The notes: generated by a model from the sequence alone, not told the origin. Numbered from the stretch's first letter, positions 47,645 to 59,877 are shown. The stretch: 64,000 nucleotides of DNA from Paramyrothecium sp. XJ0827 (GCA_020881915.1 JAJFPB010000004.1:4154001-4218000); one strand, 5' to 3'. Numbers and translations: made by a program.

Positions 47645-50621
47645 ATGGCGACAGACATTGACCAGATGCCCATTGATGGCATTGAGGATTACGAGCAGTA
47701 CGATGACCAGGGCCATGACGATACCGCCGACCAGGATTTTGGAGCGTTGCAAATGTTTGACAGCAATGCCTCTTCAATGCCTTACTCGTCGCAAATCACG
47801 GGCGGTCAAGCACCCGAAGCCGTCATGTCCGAGGACGTGCCATCATCAGCTCATTCGAAAAAGTCCAAGCGGGACAAGAAGTCCAAGAAGAAGAGAAAGG
47901 GCTCCCATCAGACCTCCGACGAGCCTATGTCATCGCCAGCCTTGGAAGAAGCCAGGGTGAAGAACAACCCCTCGGACGCGACGCATCCAAATGAGTCCGA
48001 AGGGATCGACGACGCGCCACACTCCGATCACGAGACAAGCGCAGCGGGCAATGACGTCGCTACCCTCGAAACTAACCTCGCAACGCCCGGAGATCGCGCC
48101 ACCGATTTGGAGGAGGAGGAGACAGTCATCCCGTCGACCCAGACTAAGAAGAAGCGCAAATTATCCGACTCTGCGGAGGGCAAGCGACGTAAGAAGCGAA
48201 GGACACGCGACGACGAGACGGATGTGGTGCAGGGCACGCAACAAAGCTCCACCGCAAACGACAACGAGACTGCTGCCTTGCTTGAGCAGGAGCGGGCAGC
48301 ACAGGGTCTGAACAACAACGCCGGGGAGAATGGCATCGCCGACACAAACTCGCAAAACTCGCCAAGCGCAGCCAGGCTCGGTCGCAGTAGCCACGCTCGA
48401 GAATCTCGACGTAAGAAGACTGCTGCCAAGCGAAGTGATCAGACGGATGAGATGGACCTCGACACGGCAGAGGGCGCTGACCTACAAAAAGATGACGCGA
48501 CAGAGGCAGTCGAGACTGAAGCTATCGACGAACCAAATGATCCAGACACCACAGCGGAGCTTCTGGCGGCACAACTGCAAGATGAGCCCGACGTCGAAAG
48601 CCTGGCTCGCGAAGCTTGGAACGAGCACGTTGGATCTCAAGCCAACGGAGCGAACTCTGAGGTAGTACACAACGGCGAACAATCTACACAAGAATTACCG
48701 ACGCAAACCCATTATCCTGAGACCGAGCTCGGTGTGTACGATGTCCCGGACAGCCCCACTCGCGCAGAAGAGCCCCCAAGCACGGCTTCCAAGAAGACCC
48801 GATCAGCTCGGGCAAAGAAGTCGAAGCCTACATACTTTGACCAGTCGCCAGACATTGAAGAAAGCGTGCGCGCGCTTGCAGAGCTGCCATCGCCAGCGGC
48901 AGCGACTCCCCGGCCGAGAAAAAGAAAGCAGCCGGCTTCTCGTGCGGCGAAGTCAGCGCTCGCACCCGCACCAGAGAAGCTTTCACAGTCGATGCACGGA
49001 GCATCCGATGACGATGACGAGGATGGCGCACGAGGCCGACGCAATAGAATGGCGGGCTACACCCAAGGCAGATTCAGCGACCAGGAACTCGCTCGAATCC
49101 GAAGGGCTGTAGAGAGCTTCAGGACTGAGAACGATTTGGAGCAGCACACGGTCAACGAGGTAGGAGATGATTTCCCGCTACCTTACTTTGGTGATTTGTA
49201 GACTGACCTTAAGGCAGATGATCCAGGCACCTGGCGGAACGACTGCGGGCGACACACATGCCCAGCTTTGGGTCCGGATTTTTGCAGAATGCCCCGATCG
49301 CCATCGACAAAAAGTCATTAACATCACGCGAAAGAAATTCCACAACTTTGTTGCGCGAGGTACTTGGACAGCAGAACAGGATGCGGAGCTGAGTGAACTC
49401 ATCCGCGTGCACGGAACCAAGTGGTCCAAGATTGCTGCGATCATCAACCGTCACCCGGAAGACGTGCGGGACCGTTACCGCAATTACGTTGTCTGCGGCG
49501 AGAACCAGAAGAAGGATGCCTGGGACGAGGATGAAGAAGCTCGCCTGACCCAGTTCGTGATCGAGGCTATGGAAATGATCGACGGCATGCGCCAGGAACA
49601 GCCAAGTCGCGAACTACTTCAACGACCCTACGAGGAGCTCATTGACTGGCAGGAAATCAGCGAGAAGATGGGCAGAACGCGGAGCAGACTTCAATGCATC
49701 ACAAAATGGAAGTCGCTGAACATCAAGACCCACGGCAAAGATAAGCTTGTTTCGAAGGATCCCGAATCGAACATTACGTTCCGTGTGGAAAAGGCACGTC
49801 GACAGATCGCCGCCATGGAGGATGCTGAAAAGTATCGCCTGGTGCTGGCGATACGGGATACAGCGGCTGTCAAGGAAAGCAAAATTCCTTGGCAGAGACT
49901 GTGCGACAAGGGCTACCGGGGCAAGTGGCACCGCTACACGCAAGTCCTGCTGTGGAAACGCCTCAAGCAGACAATTCCGGGCTGGGAGAACAAGTCGGTC
50001 CTTGACTGTGCTCAAGCTCTGGTCGAGCACTACAACCAGAATGGAGAGCTCCCCGACGTTGTTGATGGTACTTACGACGCGGCGGAGGAGATGCAGGTCG
50101 TGCAAGGCATTCCGTCTTCGAGCGCGCCGCCCAAGGGCTCTGGTCCCAAGGGCAAGAACAGAAGCGCCGAGTTTGTGACTGATTCCGACGGCGATGAGGA
50201 GCCGGAGGAGGAAGCAGAGGCACAGCTGAATGGCGACGAGGAAAGGGAAGTGGAAGCAGACGACCCCAACGAGCTTAAAATCGACCCGGCTCTGATGGCA
50301 CAGCCGCCATCCGCGCAGAAGACCTCTCCTGCGCTTAGGTCCCCGAGCAAGGAAGCAGCGTTGTTCCGTAAAACACCTAGAAAGAGCGCATCATCGGTGG
50401 CGGACCCCATTGAAGACGAGCACGAAGAAGGCGTGGTTGTTCCCACAGAGGACATCGAGGTCCAGGAGGAGGTCCAGGACGATGTCCTCGCGCAATTGCA
50501 GGCACAAACCGCGCCGGAGGCAGTCATGGACGACGGACAAGCGCCGCTCCCAGGCGACATGTCGGATAGTGTGATGGACGATATGGAGGACGTGCCAGCT
50601 CGGATCATGGCTTCGGGATGA
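47645..50621 (+). CDS. reb1: Reb1-like Myb/SANT DNA-binding protein
   Basis: Two exons (47645-49159, 49218-50621; donor GTAGGA, acceptor CAG) give 972 residues. The first half is acidic and Lys/Arg-patched (KKSKRDKKSKKKRKG near 75), likely disordered with nuclear-localisation signals. The centre carries Myb repeats: GTWTAEQDAELSELI...KWSKIAAIINRHPEDVRDRYRNYV (about 553-596), then a second starting DAWDEDEEARL (605) and reaching WQEISEKMGRTRSRLQCITKW. This is the layout of yeast and fission-yeast Reb1, which binds rDNA terminators to stop RNA polymerase I and acts as a general regulatory factor at promoters. A third Myb-like segment (PWQRLCDKGYRGKW) follows. The tail is acidic with phosphorylatable Ser. 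Function is inferred from the family. The start is the first ATG after the leader; the in-frame upstream extension lacks an ATG. Confidence 0.85.
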
Positions 50622-52410
50622 AAGACGGAACAACGAAGTGATGTACGAACGAAAAGTGGAGGGCTTGATGGTGTCTGCAGAATGAGCGACAGCCTTTGCT
50701 ACAAGAGATTTGCGGTGTGATGGTTGAAGATGGATGAGCCAGGAGTGGTCCTTGGGAGTATTGTACGTTACAAGGCGCTGATACGCAGGATCGGGTGAGT
50801 TGCTTGCCGGCGCGATGGCGAAATTAGCGGGATGGAAGCACTATGAGTAATTACATCAGAAAAGATGACGCCTCGACTGAATGAATTTTTCATTGTTACT
50901 TTATAGATTTATTTGAGAAATGGGACTGATGCTGCAAGCTGATGACGGTGGATGTCCTACGAAGAGCTGGTAAGTTCGGCATGGATTGTGCCATGGCCCA
51001 AGCATAAGCATCGCCTAAGAAACTTGTTCAGTTCTGTGTACATCACATGGAACGAATAGGCGGTGATAGGAAAATGTCCCCACGCCAAAAATGGCGAGCA
51101 GCACGATTGGCTGGCGCAGTGGATAAGATGGATTTCGACAATCTTCCCAGGCGAGGCCAGGCGAGGCCAAGGGGAGGGGGGAAGGGACCCGTGTAAGCAC
51201 ACACATAGTAGACGAGAGTACGAAATTGCGGCTGTCCGATGACGAGCTGCACACGAGTGGAGAGGAGAAGGAGGAAATGGGCCAAGGTGCAACTGTAGGC
51301 TGCCGAGCCGAGCCCGAATGAGAGGGCGCGTTAAAATGAGCCAGCAGCAGCAGCTGAGCTTGGCGGGTCTCGCCAACTGACAAAAGACCCCGTTGGCCTG
51401 TTGCCGTTCTCGGTATGCCGTGTAATGAAATGCGACGGGGACGAGCGGGTGCTTTAGTGTGCCGGGCTTTGGAGAGGGAAGGGGGTCCGATTCCGCGAGG
51501 AACAGCGTTCTGCTTCGTGTTTGTTGGCTTTCTTTACGAGTAGCACGTTTTGGGAAATTCGTGATAGAGAGGGGGGGGCAGGGAGAATCGGGTATACATG
51601 ACGGCTATCTGTAGTTCCCCCGGATCGACAAGAACAGCCGAATATGTATGCATGTTCCTGGGCGTAGCTCATGGTGATGGTGATGGGGGTTTCCTCTTCC
51701 GTTGCAATCATGCGACAGTACATTGTTACAGAACCTTGGCTGGGGGCTCAATCGCATGCCTTGGTGTCCAGAATCTCGGGACCGAAAAGAAGGTTGAGGT
51801 ACAGCACTCTAGCTCGGGGAGAGCAGAGGAAAAAGCAAAGAGGTGTGCGGCCCATTCCATGGCGCTGGGAGCTTTTGACATTGACCAATGACCCTGGCTG
51901 CTCCTCCTCGTCAGTGGTCAATGTTAGTGGCCTGTAAGGGGGTTGCGCGAGGGCGGATCTAAATCCGCAGTGGGGGCTTGCGTGAATGAATGCATACACG
52001 GCCACGTTGGAGGGAAGGGTTACCCTGGTCGCGCAGGCATCGCAATGATTGTGCGAGAGCCGCCATGGGGCACGAGGGATGCTCTGTACGTGACCGGCAT
52101 CCGGGATGTGGGATGTACCTCAAGCTTGCAGGACCATGTAACGTTAGAATGGAGGACGGTCTTCAGAGGCTGGCAGCCCCATGCCTGTTCTGGACACCTG
52201 CGAGATTGACAAGAAGCGTTTATTTTATTTTGTTTTACCTACCTTAGTGCACTTAGGCGTGGAAGGTTCGATGCAGCAATGCAGTTGCCGGACTGTAAGG
52301 TAGTTGCCAGCATTGGGGACAAGCCCAAGTCGGCTTGACTTCCACTCCTCCTCTTCTTTCTTGTCTTCTGTTCATCCGACAACAATGCACAACGGCTGGT
52401 CGTGACAGCG
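50622..52410. other. 1.8-kb intergenic region
   Basis: Spacer between the Myb gene and the flavin monooxygenase gene, both on plus. No gene, repeat array or RNA pattern is supported. Confidence 0.5.
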
Positions 52411-54413
52411 ATGGAGTCGAAACGGCAGACTGTAGCCGTCATTGGCCTTGGTAGGTTTCGGTAATGCCTCCTTGATGCTAGGATCTTTTTTCAAGAGCAT
52501 CCTCAGCCCGGTGTATGCAACTATGTCGGTTATCACTACTGACCCGTCGTCCATTGCGCAGGCGCCATGGGCATCGTCTGCGTCAAGAATCTTCTCGAGG
52601 AAGGCTTCGATGTCACGGGCTTTGAACGGAGCAACTACATTGGCGGCTTGTGGCATTTCACCGACGATGCAGAGACCCTGAGCGTGCTACAGTGTAAGTA
52701 GAAAGGCGGATAGCGTCGTTGATGCGGCTGACAAGTTACTTAGCAACGCAAGTCAATGTCTCCATCGACCGGGTACGAATCAGAATGAACTCATCGCGAC
52801 AACAAAGTTAATCAGCCGTTAGGGATGTTATACGGATTTCCCATTTCCAAAAGGTATGTACCGCTACACCCCTAACGTGACAGCAAAACTCGGTGCCGAC
52901 GCCTCTCTAACGCGTCCTTAGATACCCCAGCCCACTGCTCCGCCAAAGATGTCGAGGAGTACCTCGAATCCTACGCGGACCATTTCAACCTGCGTCCACA
53001 CTTTCGCCTCGGCACTGTTGTTCGTAGGATCTGGCGCGACGATGCGCTGGAGAAGTGGAGGGTCGAGCTTGGAGCGGCTCCATCGGAACACTTCGACAAG
53101 GTCGTCATGGCCACCGGGCCTCATCTCGTGCCCATGATGCCTGAGTTTGAGGGACGGGAGCTATTCACAGGTCAATTGCTGCATTCGAGAGCTTTCAAGA
53201 GGTAATCGGTTATCTCTGGCCTGTTTTGGCAGGGTAAAATCACTGATGTGCCTTGCTTACAGACCGGAGACATTTGAGGGTATGCGGGTAGTTGTTGTTG
53301 GGCTTGGAAACACTGGCGGTGACATTTCAGACGTGCTGGTCGGGCATGCCACTTCGATCAGCATCTCTCATAACCATGGAGCCATTGTTGTAAGTCAGGA
53401 ACAGTCTTCCATACGACTCTCTTTGCCATTCAGCAACAAAACACAGGCCTAACTAGGGTTATCAGATGCCTCGAGAAAAGAACGGCGTCCCTGCCACGAA
53501 TGTGCTCTCCCATCGCTTCCTCATCCTCATCGACATCATTGAGAAGTGGCTTCCTTCCTTTGCCGAACGCCTTTTCAACAAGAAAGCCGCCAAAGTCATG
53601 CAAGAGGCCTTCGGAGATCCTGACCCAAGATGGGGCCTCCACCCAGCGCCATCGGTCAAGGTGTCTAACCCCATAATATCCGACACTTTGATATCAAACT
53701 TCCGCTCTGGGGCTGTACGCTCAATAGCTGGTATCAGGAGGGTTGTCGGGCCCCGAGAGATAGAGCTCAACGATGGTCAGTACGTTGATGTGGACGTCAT
53801 TATCTGTTGTACAGGTTACAGGAATGATTTCCGCATTATCGACCCTCGCTTCGATCCCGCAGCCGAAACTTCGATGGATTGGCTGGATGCTGCCGGCTCC
53901 AAAGGTCGTCCGCTACCACGCCTCTATCAAAACGTCTTCTCCCTCAAAGCGCCCGATTCGCTCGCCTACCTTGGCTGCGCATGGTTCGTGACTGGTGCCT
54001 TCTGCCTAGCCGACGTGGCAAGTATGTGCATCGCGCAAGTCTGGAACGGTCGATCCGCTCTGCCTTCACCGGAAGACATGGAGCGCTGGGTCCAGCGGCA
54101 GGAGAAGCGCATCACAGCTATGGCCCACCGTGGCACTGTTATCCCGGCCTCGGTGGCACCTCGCGAGTGGCTGACATGGGCGGATGCGACGGCAGGTATG
54201 GGGGTCGAGGAGAACCTCGGATGGGGATGGAAGGGATGGTCGTTTTGGTGGCGCGAGCCGCGCTTGGCGAGGCAAGTCATGGACGGAGTATTGACAGCGG
54301 CAGTGTGGCGCTTGTTTGAAGGCACCAAAAGGAAGAACTGGGACGGGGCAAGGGCTGAGATTGAGAGGGCGAACGAGGCGCAGGCAAAGGGGAGGATGGG
54401 CAAGAATCTGTGA
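52411..54413 (+). CDS. flavin-containing monooxygenase (FMO-like)
   Basis: Seven exons (52411-52450, 52562-52693, 52744-52772, 52823-52853, 52922-53201, 53263-53389, 53466-54413) give 528 residues. The FAD site VAVIGLGAMG lies at 8-17 and, like many fungal FMOs, its Gly codon is split by intron 1. The NADPH site VVVVGLGNTG lies near 180-189. The FMO signature FxGxxxHxxxF is met by FTGQLLHSRAF just before intron 5, and the CTGY segment at 328-331 is the second conserved motif. These enzymes use NADPH and oxygen to oxygenate soft nucleophiles (N, S) or ketones. Exons 3 and 4 are only 29 and 31 nt but are needed for a continuous RGCYTDFPFPKD segment. A C-terminal WFVTGAFCLAD hydrophobic stretch may associate with membranes. 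The substrate is unknown. The P450 nine kilobases downstream is too far away to call a cluster. Confidence 0.88.
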
Positions 54414-54674
54414 GTACGAAAGCATTGCAGCATGGTAACGGCAGCCGGAGATGATCACGATTTATGATGCAAGGCATGGCATGGCACTAGAAGCAGCAAG
54501 GCAGATTGAAAGCACTTCAGGGCTTTCATAGAGATCACATAGACGCTTCCACTACAATTTAATGTTGGGTTAATGGTTCATTCAGGCGCCCCACGGATGA
54601 GACTCTTAACCCGTGATGGTGCTATCTGAGCTATTTCCAGCAAGGACGAGGAGGAGAGGTCCATACTCAGAGCC
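54414..54674. other. short spacer
   Basis: 3' flank of the monooxygenase gene; nothing else is seen. Confidence 0.5.
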
Positions 54675-55491
54675 TCAGATACAGTAGCTAGATGATGCAA
54701 ATGTGACGTCCCCCGAGTCCCTCAAAAGCTTTCCTTCTGTACCGTATCCCACTCCCCAGCCGATGATCTGTAGCAACATTTTGGTAGACCAGAGTCCGGT
54801 CTTGTAGTATGCAACATGTTTGTCCGTCTCTAACCCTTGTGCGTCTAGACCATTTGCTGATTTCCTTCCTGCCAAGGTAGTGATCTTTTGAGACTTCGAT
54901 AACAATGATTCCAGTCCAGAGCTGACGCTTTCTGGTAGCATTGGTTCCACTCCAAAGCCGACACCCTCTGGTAGTATTGGTTCCAGCCCAAGGCTTATTC
55001 CCCCGGATGGCACTGCTTCCAAGCCAAAGCCGAACCCTTTGATTGTGTTGATAAGTATGTTGAAGGGGCCAACTATGGTGAATTGGTTCCAGTACCACCA
55101 AAGAGCACCAGCCTTGTGGATGGCGACCTCATACCCAGAGAGTGTCAGCTCCGAAAACATCGAATGCATCCCAGAGGAGTCGGCTCGATGGATCCAGCCA
55201 TCCCGTAGCACAGAGGTCGCGGCCTGGAGCCGACCCCCCTAGTCAAGCATGTTCCAGTTCGAAGCCGATGCCCTTTGGTAATATTCATTCCAGTTCAAAG
55301 CCAGCCTCCGTAATGATGCTGATGAGAATGCTGAGGGGGCCGGCATTAATAAGGGTGTCCATTGTCCAGAGAACATCGGCTTCAAAGCCAAAGGTCGCCT
55401 TGCCAGAGGCGGTTTGCCTCCGCTGAGGTCCAGTTCGATTCGAGAGGGGTCGGCTCAGAGCTCCAGGCTCAAGTCCAGAGCCGACTCCCAA
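54675..55491 (-). repeat. diverged tandem block coding 12-residue Gly-Leu-Glu-Pro repeats
   Basis: On the minus strand an open frame (55211-54675, 178 codons) contains tandem 36-bp units that translate as GISLGLEPILPE, GVGFGVEPMLPE and SVSSGLESLLSK. Upstream on the same strand (about 55395-55240) a second, broken copy shows a matching start (GPLSILISIITEAGFELE against GPFNILINTIKGFGFGLE), interrupted by stops. I read this as an internal duplication of a repeat-protein gene, now decayed. I do not recognise the family, and no credible start or splice chain connects the pieces. It may instead be an unfamiliar non-coding satellite that happens to be open in one frame. Confidence 0.45.
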
Positions 55492-55751
55492 ATTTTTGGT
55501 GATTGAAGTGTAGAAGGGAAAGGGGTCAGCTCTTGTTGGGATACATCAATCCAGAGGGACTGGCTCCGGTATTGGGGGTTGAGCCGGACGTCTATGCCGC
55601 GTTGGTCATGCATAGTCCAGAGTGAGCCCCCTGGAAATGCTGCTGGGCCCATCCAGTGGGAGGGGGGCTCGTTGGGTATTGCTTGCATCGCAGAGCTGAT
55701 CTTGAGACCACGTTGATTTTGACCGATAGGGAACCGTCTACGGCAATGCAA

Positions 55752-56593
55752 ACCCTAGCCCGAAGGGCCTAAAGCGGCGGTTGAATGTGGTTGCTCTCCA
55801 TTGCCGTTGAGGATCTCCCCCCGTTGTCCGCCCTCCGAGAGAGGTTTGTTCGACTGCAGGGTTGTGCAACAGTGCTCTGCACAGTCGTCAAACCTTTTTT
55901 TTTTTTTTCTTTTGGGCTGGAGATGTTGTTAGGAATGCGAAAACCAAGATCAGGCACATGAGGAAACATACTTTGCAAACTCCCAGCAGCAGTCCCGCTG
56001 CCGAACGTCTTATTGTTGTGGAGGCATCGAGGGTTGATCGTATCCTACACTTTCGGCGCCCAGTGAGAAGGGAGCTTGGAGCCAGTCAAAGCTTCTTCGC
56101 ACACGGCTTGCACTCGGTATAGCTATGCCAACAATTCCTGGCTAAGGCGTGATGTCAGAGGCAGCACTAGCAGCCTAAATTATGGTCGCTCACCTGCTGC
56201 AGCCTCTCAGCATGGTTTATTAGGAACAAGGGCAATGATTCAGGAACCCAGTGCGCCATAGTGGTGGTTTCTGGGTAGACAGCTATGTGACTGATGTCGA
56301 CGGGAAGCTGGGCCACAGGCCACGGACAGGTTGTCAGACGGTTGTCCTTGTGACTTTGCGGTGATAGATGAGTGATTGATGCCCTGATGGAGCTTTTTTC
56401 GGGGTTGACAATAACGAATGGCCGTGCCCGTTTAACAAAGCGAACAGACTTGCTCCTGACACCGATTTAGAAACCGAAATGCGACAACTCCAGGCCGTGC
56501 ATAGCTTATAGAGGCAAGGATACCTTGAATATTCGGAGGTGTAGAGGGTATTAAGTACCATGACCTCCGAGGGGACGTCCCATCAAGTGGCAA
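55752..56593. other. spacer with poly-T run
   Basis: Non-coding as far as I can see. A 14-base T run lies at 55895-55908. Confidence 0.5.
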
Positions 56594-57400
56594 CTACTTG
56601 TCACGAACAGCCAAGTCGGAAAAGTTGTGTGAATCAGAGCCATCGCCGCCGTAAAATAGCTGGTCAAGGCGCGCCTGGTCGAGTCTGTACCCCGGCCCGG
56701 TGCCAGACTGGGTGTGATTCATGTTAACGGTTGGCATAGGTTCCCACGGCAACGTTGGACTCGCGGATCTTGAATGTTGCATCTCTCTGGGAATAAGACT
56801 GTTTGTACGTCAGCATGTGAGGTGATTCACTGACTTGATCACCATACCTAGTTTTGTCCCATGGCCTCGAAGGTGGTGTTGCTTGGTTAAGTATCTTGGA
56901 GGAGAGGTTAGTCGGCCAGCCATGAATTTCAGGACGTTAAGGCAGGGCATACACAAACCTTGTCAATGATGTGGTCACGTACTGGCCCATGTTGGATAAG
57001 TTGACGTGTTTGATAGACTTGCAGTTCTCCAAAAACTGCCAAAAGAGAAGGAGGGCGAGAGGATAATGCTCCTCGGCGTAAGTTCTGAGCTCAGAGCCTC
57101 AGAGTCCAAATGATGGGTTAGTAAAGCCAAGTGATGGTGAACAAAGTAGATTTCTTGATGGAATGTGCTTATGCAGCTGTGGTCTATTTAGTTCGAGCCC
57201 CGCTGAGCCCATCTGCCTCACTTCACGGCTGCTGCCACAGCAGTGTTACGAAGCGGCGCCTCTTGTGCAAAAACATCGTTAAAAGCTCGTTCAAACATGG
57301 AAATAAGCGGGTTGCATCGTACTATGCATCAAAAATGGTATCGACGTTGTTGGAGAACTTGGCTATTCATAGCCAGGGCTCGAAGTTGGGTGCACATCCT
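56594..57400 (-). pseudogene. 3' remnant of an unidentified multi-exon gene
   Basis: On the minus strand three exon-like blocks with good splice sites follow one another. The first is about 57034-56959 (after CTTTTGGCAG; reads LIQHGPVRDHIIDK; donor GTTTGT). The second is 56894-56833 (reads ILNQATPPSRPWDK; donor GTATGG). The last ends at 56594-56596 (reads YRLDQARLDQLFYGG and ends SDLAVRDK, then stop). A further coding-like block near 57310-57220 (MFERAFNDVFAQEA) lies upstream but ends in a stop and cannot be joined in frame. I do not recognise the family. No N-terminal part is found, so I call it a truncated or decayed gene; a complete gene with exons I missed is less likely. Confidence 0.4.
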
Positions 57401-58268
57401 TGCTCTTATGCAGTTGTGTGAGGGGGCAGAGGCAACCAAGTAGATGAGAAAGTGGAGGAGTGAAGGAGCTCAGTAATAGTGCTTGGGGTGAGGTTTGTAG
57501 GGAAGGATGGCTTGCTCGTTTGCATTGTGGCAAGGTAAGGAGAGCAGAGGGTGTGAGGGAGAAGGGAAAGATTTCTCCAGGAGGTAACTCATCTCCAGGC
57601 CTTTTTCTGAGAACTCGCTTTGAGCACCCTGACACAGCCTCCCCAAGTGCAAGGCAGTGGCAGGCAGTGGTTCTGACTGCATCCAAAAAATACCCATGCA
57701 CCATCCACACTCTTCTCTGTGGTCTGGTGGCACACCTCCAGGCGAGAGGTGTTCCCTGCTCGTACCACTCCCTGCCTGCTGCCACAGTGACATTTGTGAC
57801 CATGTGTTCAGTAGCGTGAGAAAATCACTATACTGCGGGTGGTGCTGGTGGTGGTGGGCGTTACTCTCGGCCTTGCAATAATATTAGAGCCAGAGTGGTT
57901 CTGGCATCACATGAGGCGGATATCCGATTAAGCCCGTGGAAGCGGTGCCATGACAACGGCCCCAACAGTCAAAACAGCTTACAACATGGATTTCAACCAA
58001 CTGCCTTAATTTTCTTTGCTCACGTCTGGCTCGATCATTGCTTCAATATCGTCATGCGTGCTGCCACCTACAGTATGTTCTGGACTCCCTCTCTGTTCTA
58101 GTACATTTACCACCAGGCTACAATGTTTGCTTCTCCCTCTTCTGCCGCTTAAACAAAATCTTAGAGAAGTTATTCGCTTGTTACGGAGAGCGGCCATATC
58201 TCGTCCTTCTAACTTACTGGCCCCGAACCAGACCTTGATCCCAGCTAACACGTACTCAGATGTTTCGC
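57401..58268. other. spacer without recognised features
   Basis: No coding-like stretch or repeat is supported here. Confidence 0.45.
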
Positions 58269-58790
58269 TCAGCCGCTAGCATCTATCAGCTTCCCGCAGG
58301 AGCAATTCTGCGCGAGGTTGGCGTACTCGATGAGGTCGCTGGTGCGATCCTCGGTAACCTTAGCCTCGACGAGATCGCGCAGCAACTTATCCATTTTGAC
58401 CTGGTTCTGGTCGTTAGTCGCGCTAGTCGTAAGGACGGCTGGACGGCTAGGGGCGGACCTTGGAAGTAGTGAAGTAGTACCAGTCCTTCGCCTCGCCAAT
58501 GCAGGGGGCCACAGCATCGAGCATGTTCATGCAGTGCCCGTCGATATGGTTCAGGTCGAGCCTGCCTATCGCGAGGATCTGGTCGAGGGTGGGCTTCTTG
58601 TTGAAGACGAGGTCCTAGCTGGTGAGGGACTTAGCGATGGTAGACGTGTTGGGCCTGAGGGTAGGCATGTTCGCGAGGTCGAGGGATGGTAGGCTGAGTT
58701 CCTGCGGAGGCTAATAGGACGAGGAGTAGAGGGAAGGAGCAATGCTGTGTTACGTTCTGCAGAACGTAAGATATGTAGGTGGTTGAGTTG
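58269..58790 (-). pseudogene. decayed small secreted-protein gene
   Basis: The minus strand shows a signal-peptide-like run (FPLLLVLLASAGTQ, near 58735) without an ATG before it. In a shifted frame a coding-like segment follows (DLVFNKKPTLDQILAIG, then HIDGHCMNMLDAVAPCIG), carrying one in-frame TAG (58617-58615). In a third frame comes DKLLRDLVEAKVTEDRTSD, ending NCSCGKLIDASG at 58269. At least two frame changes and one stop separate the parts. A TATAAATA box (58826-58819, minus) lies just upstream. I infer a former secreted protein of about 150 residues; the family is unknown. Introns could explain some of the breaks. Confidence 0.35.
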
Positions 58791-58818
58791 AAGGGCCGGG
58801 CATGAAATGGAAGTCGGG

Positions 58819-58826
58819 TATTTATA
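58819..58826 (-). promoter_or_regulatory. TATA box (TATAAATA)
   Basis: A perfect TATAAATA on the minus strand, about 80 bases upstream of the signal-peptide-like run and overlapping the stop codon of the upstream secreted-protein frame. Confidence 0.35.
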
Positions 58827-59352
58827 GGTTCCCGTACGTGGGTGCGTTCTTGTAGGATATGCACAGCTTGCGCATTGGTACCCCGTAGACCGGGATGAGG
58901 TAGACCCTGTGCACTCCATCTCCGTCCACCTCTTCCCTGAGCGTGCATGCCTTGTAGAGGTGGACGTCCTTGACGACCTCGAGGAAGTAGCCGACGTGCC
59001 TGTATTGGTCCTGCGGAGGTCGTGTATTGGCTACGAGACTGGGCGCGACGGAAGGATCGGCCGTGGGGATTATAATGATCTCAGCGAGTTCGGCGTGCAG
59101 ACTGTCAGCGGTAACCGTAGGGTCGGCTCGGCTCGGTTGACAGTCGTGGGCCTCCAAGTCGGCCTTCGCGGAACCGGCCGTCAGGTTCAGGGTCTGGTGA
59201 GACTGTATGGCGTACGCCTGTCCCGGGTAGAGGCGGTGGACGAGGTGGCACTCCTCGCCGCTTTTGTGGCAGGCCTCGCAGGGTTAACTACTAACTCTGC
59301 TCACTATGGAGAAGTTGACAAGAAGTAGGAGGAGACTAACAAGTCTGTCCAT
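58822..59352 (-). pseudogene. putative secreted cysteine-containing protein gene with early in-frame TAA
   Basis: An ATG at 59352 on the minus strand opens MDRLVSLLLLLVNFS, a convincing signal peptide, and codon 23 is TAA (59286-59284). The same frame then runs open to 58822 with scattered Cys (CEACHKSGEEC near its start, KACTLREEV and RKLCISYKNA near its end). Either the TAA is a disabling mutation, or it lies in an intron: a donor GTTAGT just before it and an acceptor CATACAG 93 bases later would keep the frame, at the cost of the first cysteines. I cannot decide from sequence. No family is recognised. A secreted small protein of about 150-175 residues is the inference. Confidence 0.4.
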
Positions 59353-59877
59353 GCACGAGCTGCTCGCTTCCAAGTAGGTTGACGTTCAAGATTCGACCAC
59401 CACAACGAAATCGTTCATTGAAAATCCACTGACGTGTTGGATGACGGTGCTGGCTGATGCCGTGCTGTCATCCAGTCGCATGGCTTCTATAAAGTCAGTC
59501 GTCCAGTGCATGACCGGAAAGTTGTAGAGCCTCACAGCCTCTTCGTCGTCTACTTTTCGTTGAACTAAGGTAGGACCAAGGGTCTGGCCTGCGTCCCCAA
59601 TAGAGGCTCTTGCCGCAGCTTTGGTCGGCGCAGAACATGAGGTCGGCTTCTTTCCTTGGCGTTCCTGGATCAGCCGCCAGGTGACGCATGATGGATGCCT
59701 TTTGCCTCAGCCGGCAAAAAGCATCAGCATCACGAGCATGAGCAGAAAGATGCCGAGCAGTCTACGCTGCCGCTGGCAGGACTCCAAACTAGGCATCAAC
59801 AGCATGCGTGGCCATAAGCAGCTTTGTGGAGGGGCAAGATCCAACTTGCAAGCCTTCGGCACGATTCTGGCAAAGCA
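59353..59877. other. spacer between gene relics
   Basis: I see no convincing coding stretch or repeat here. Confidence 0.4.
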
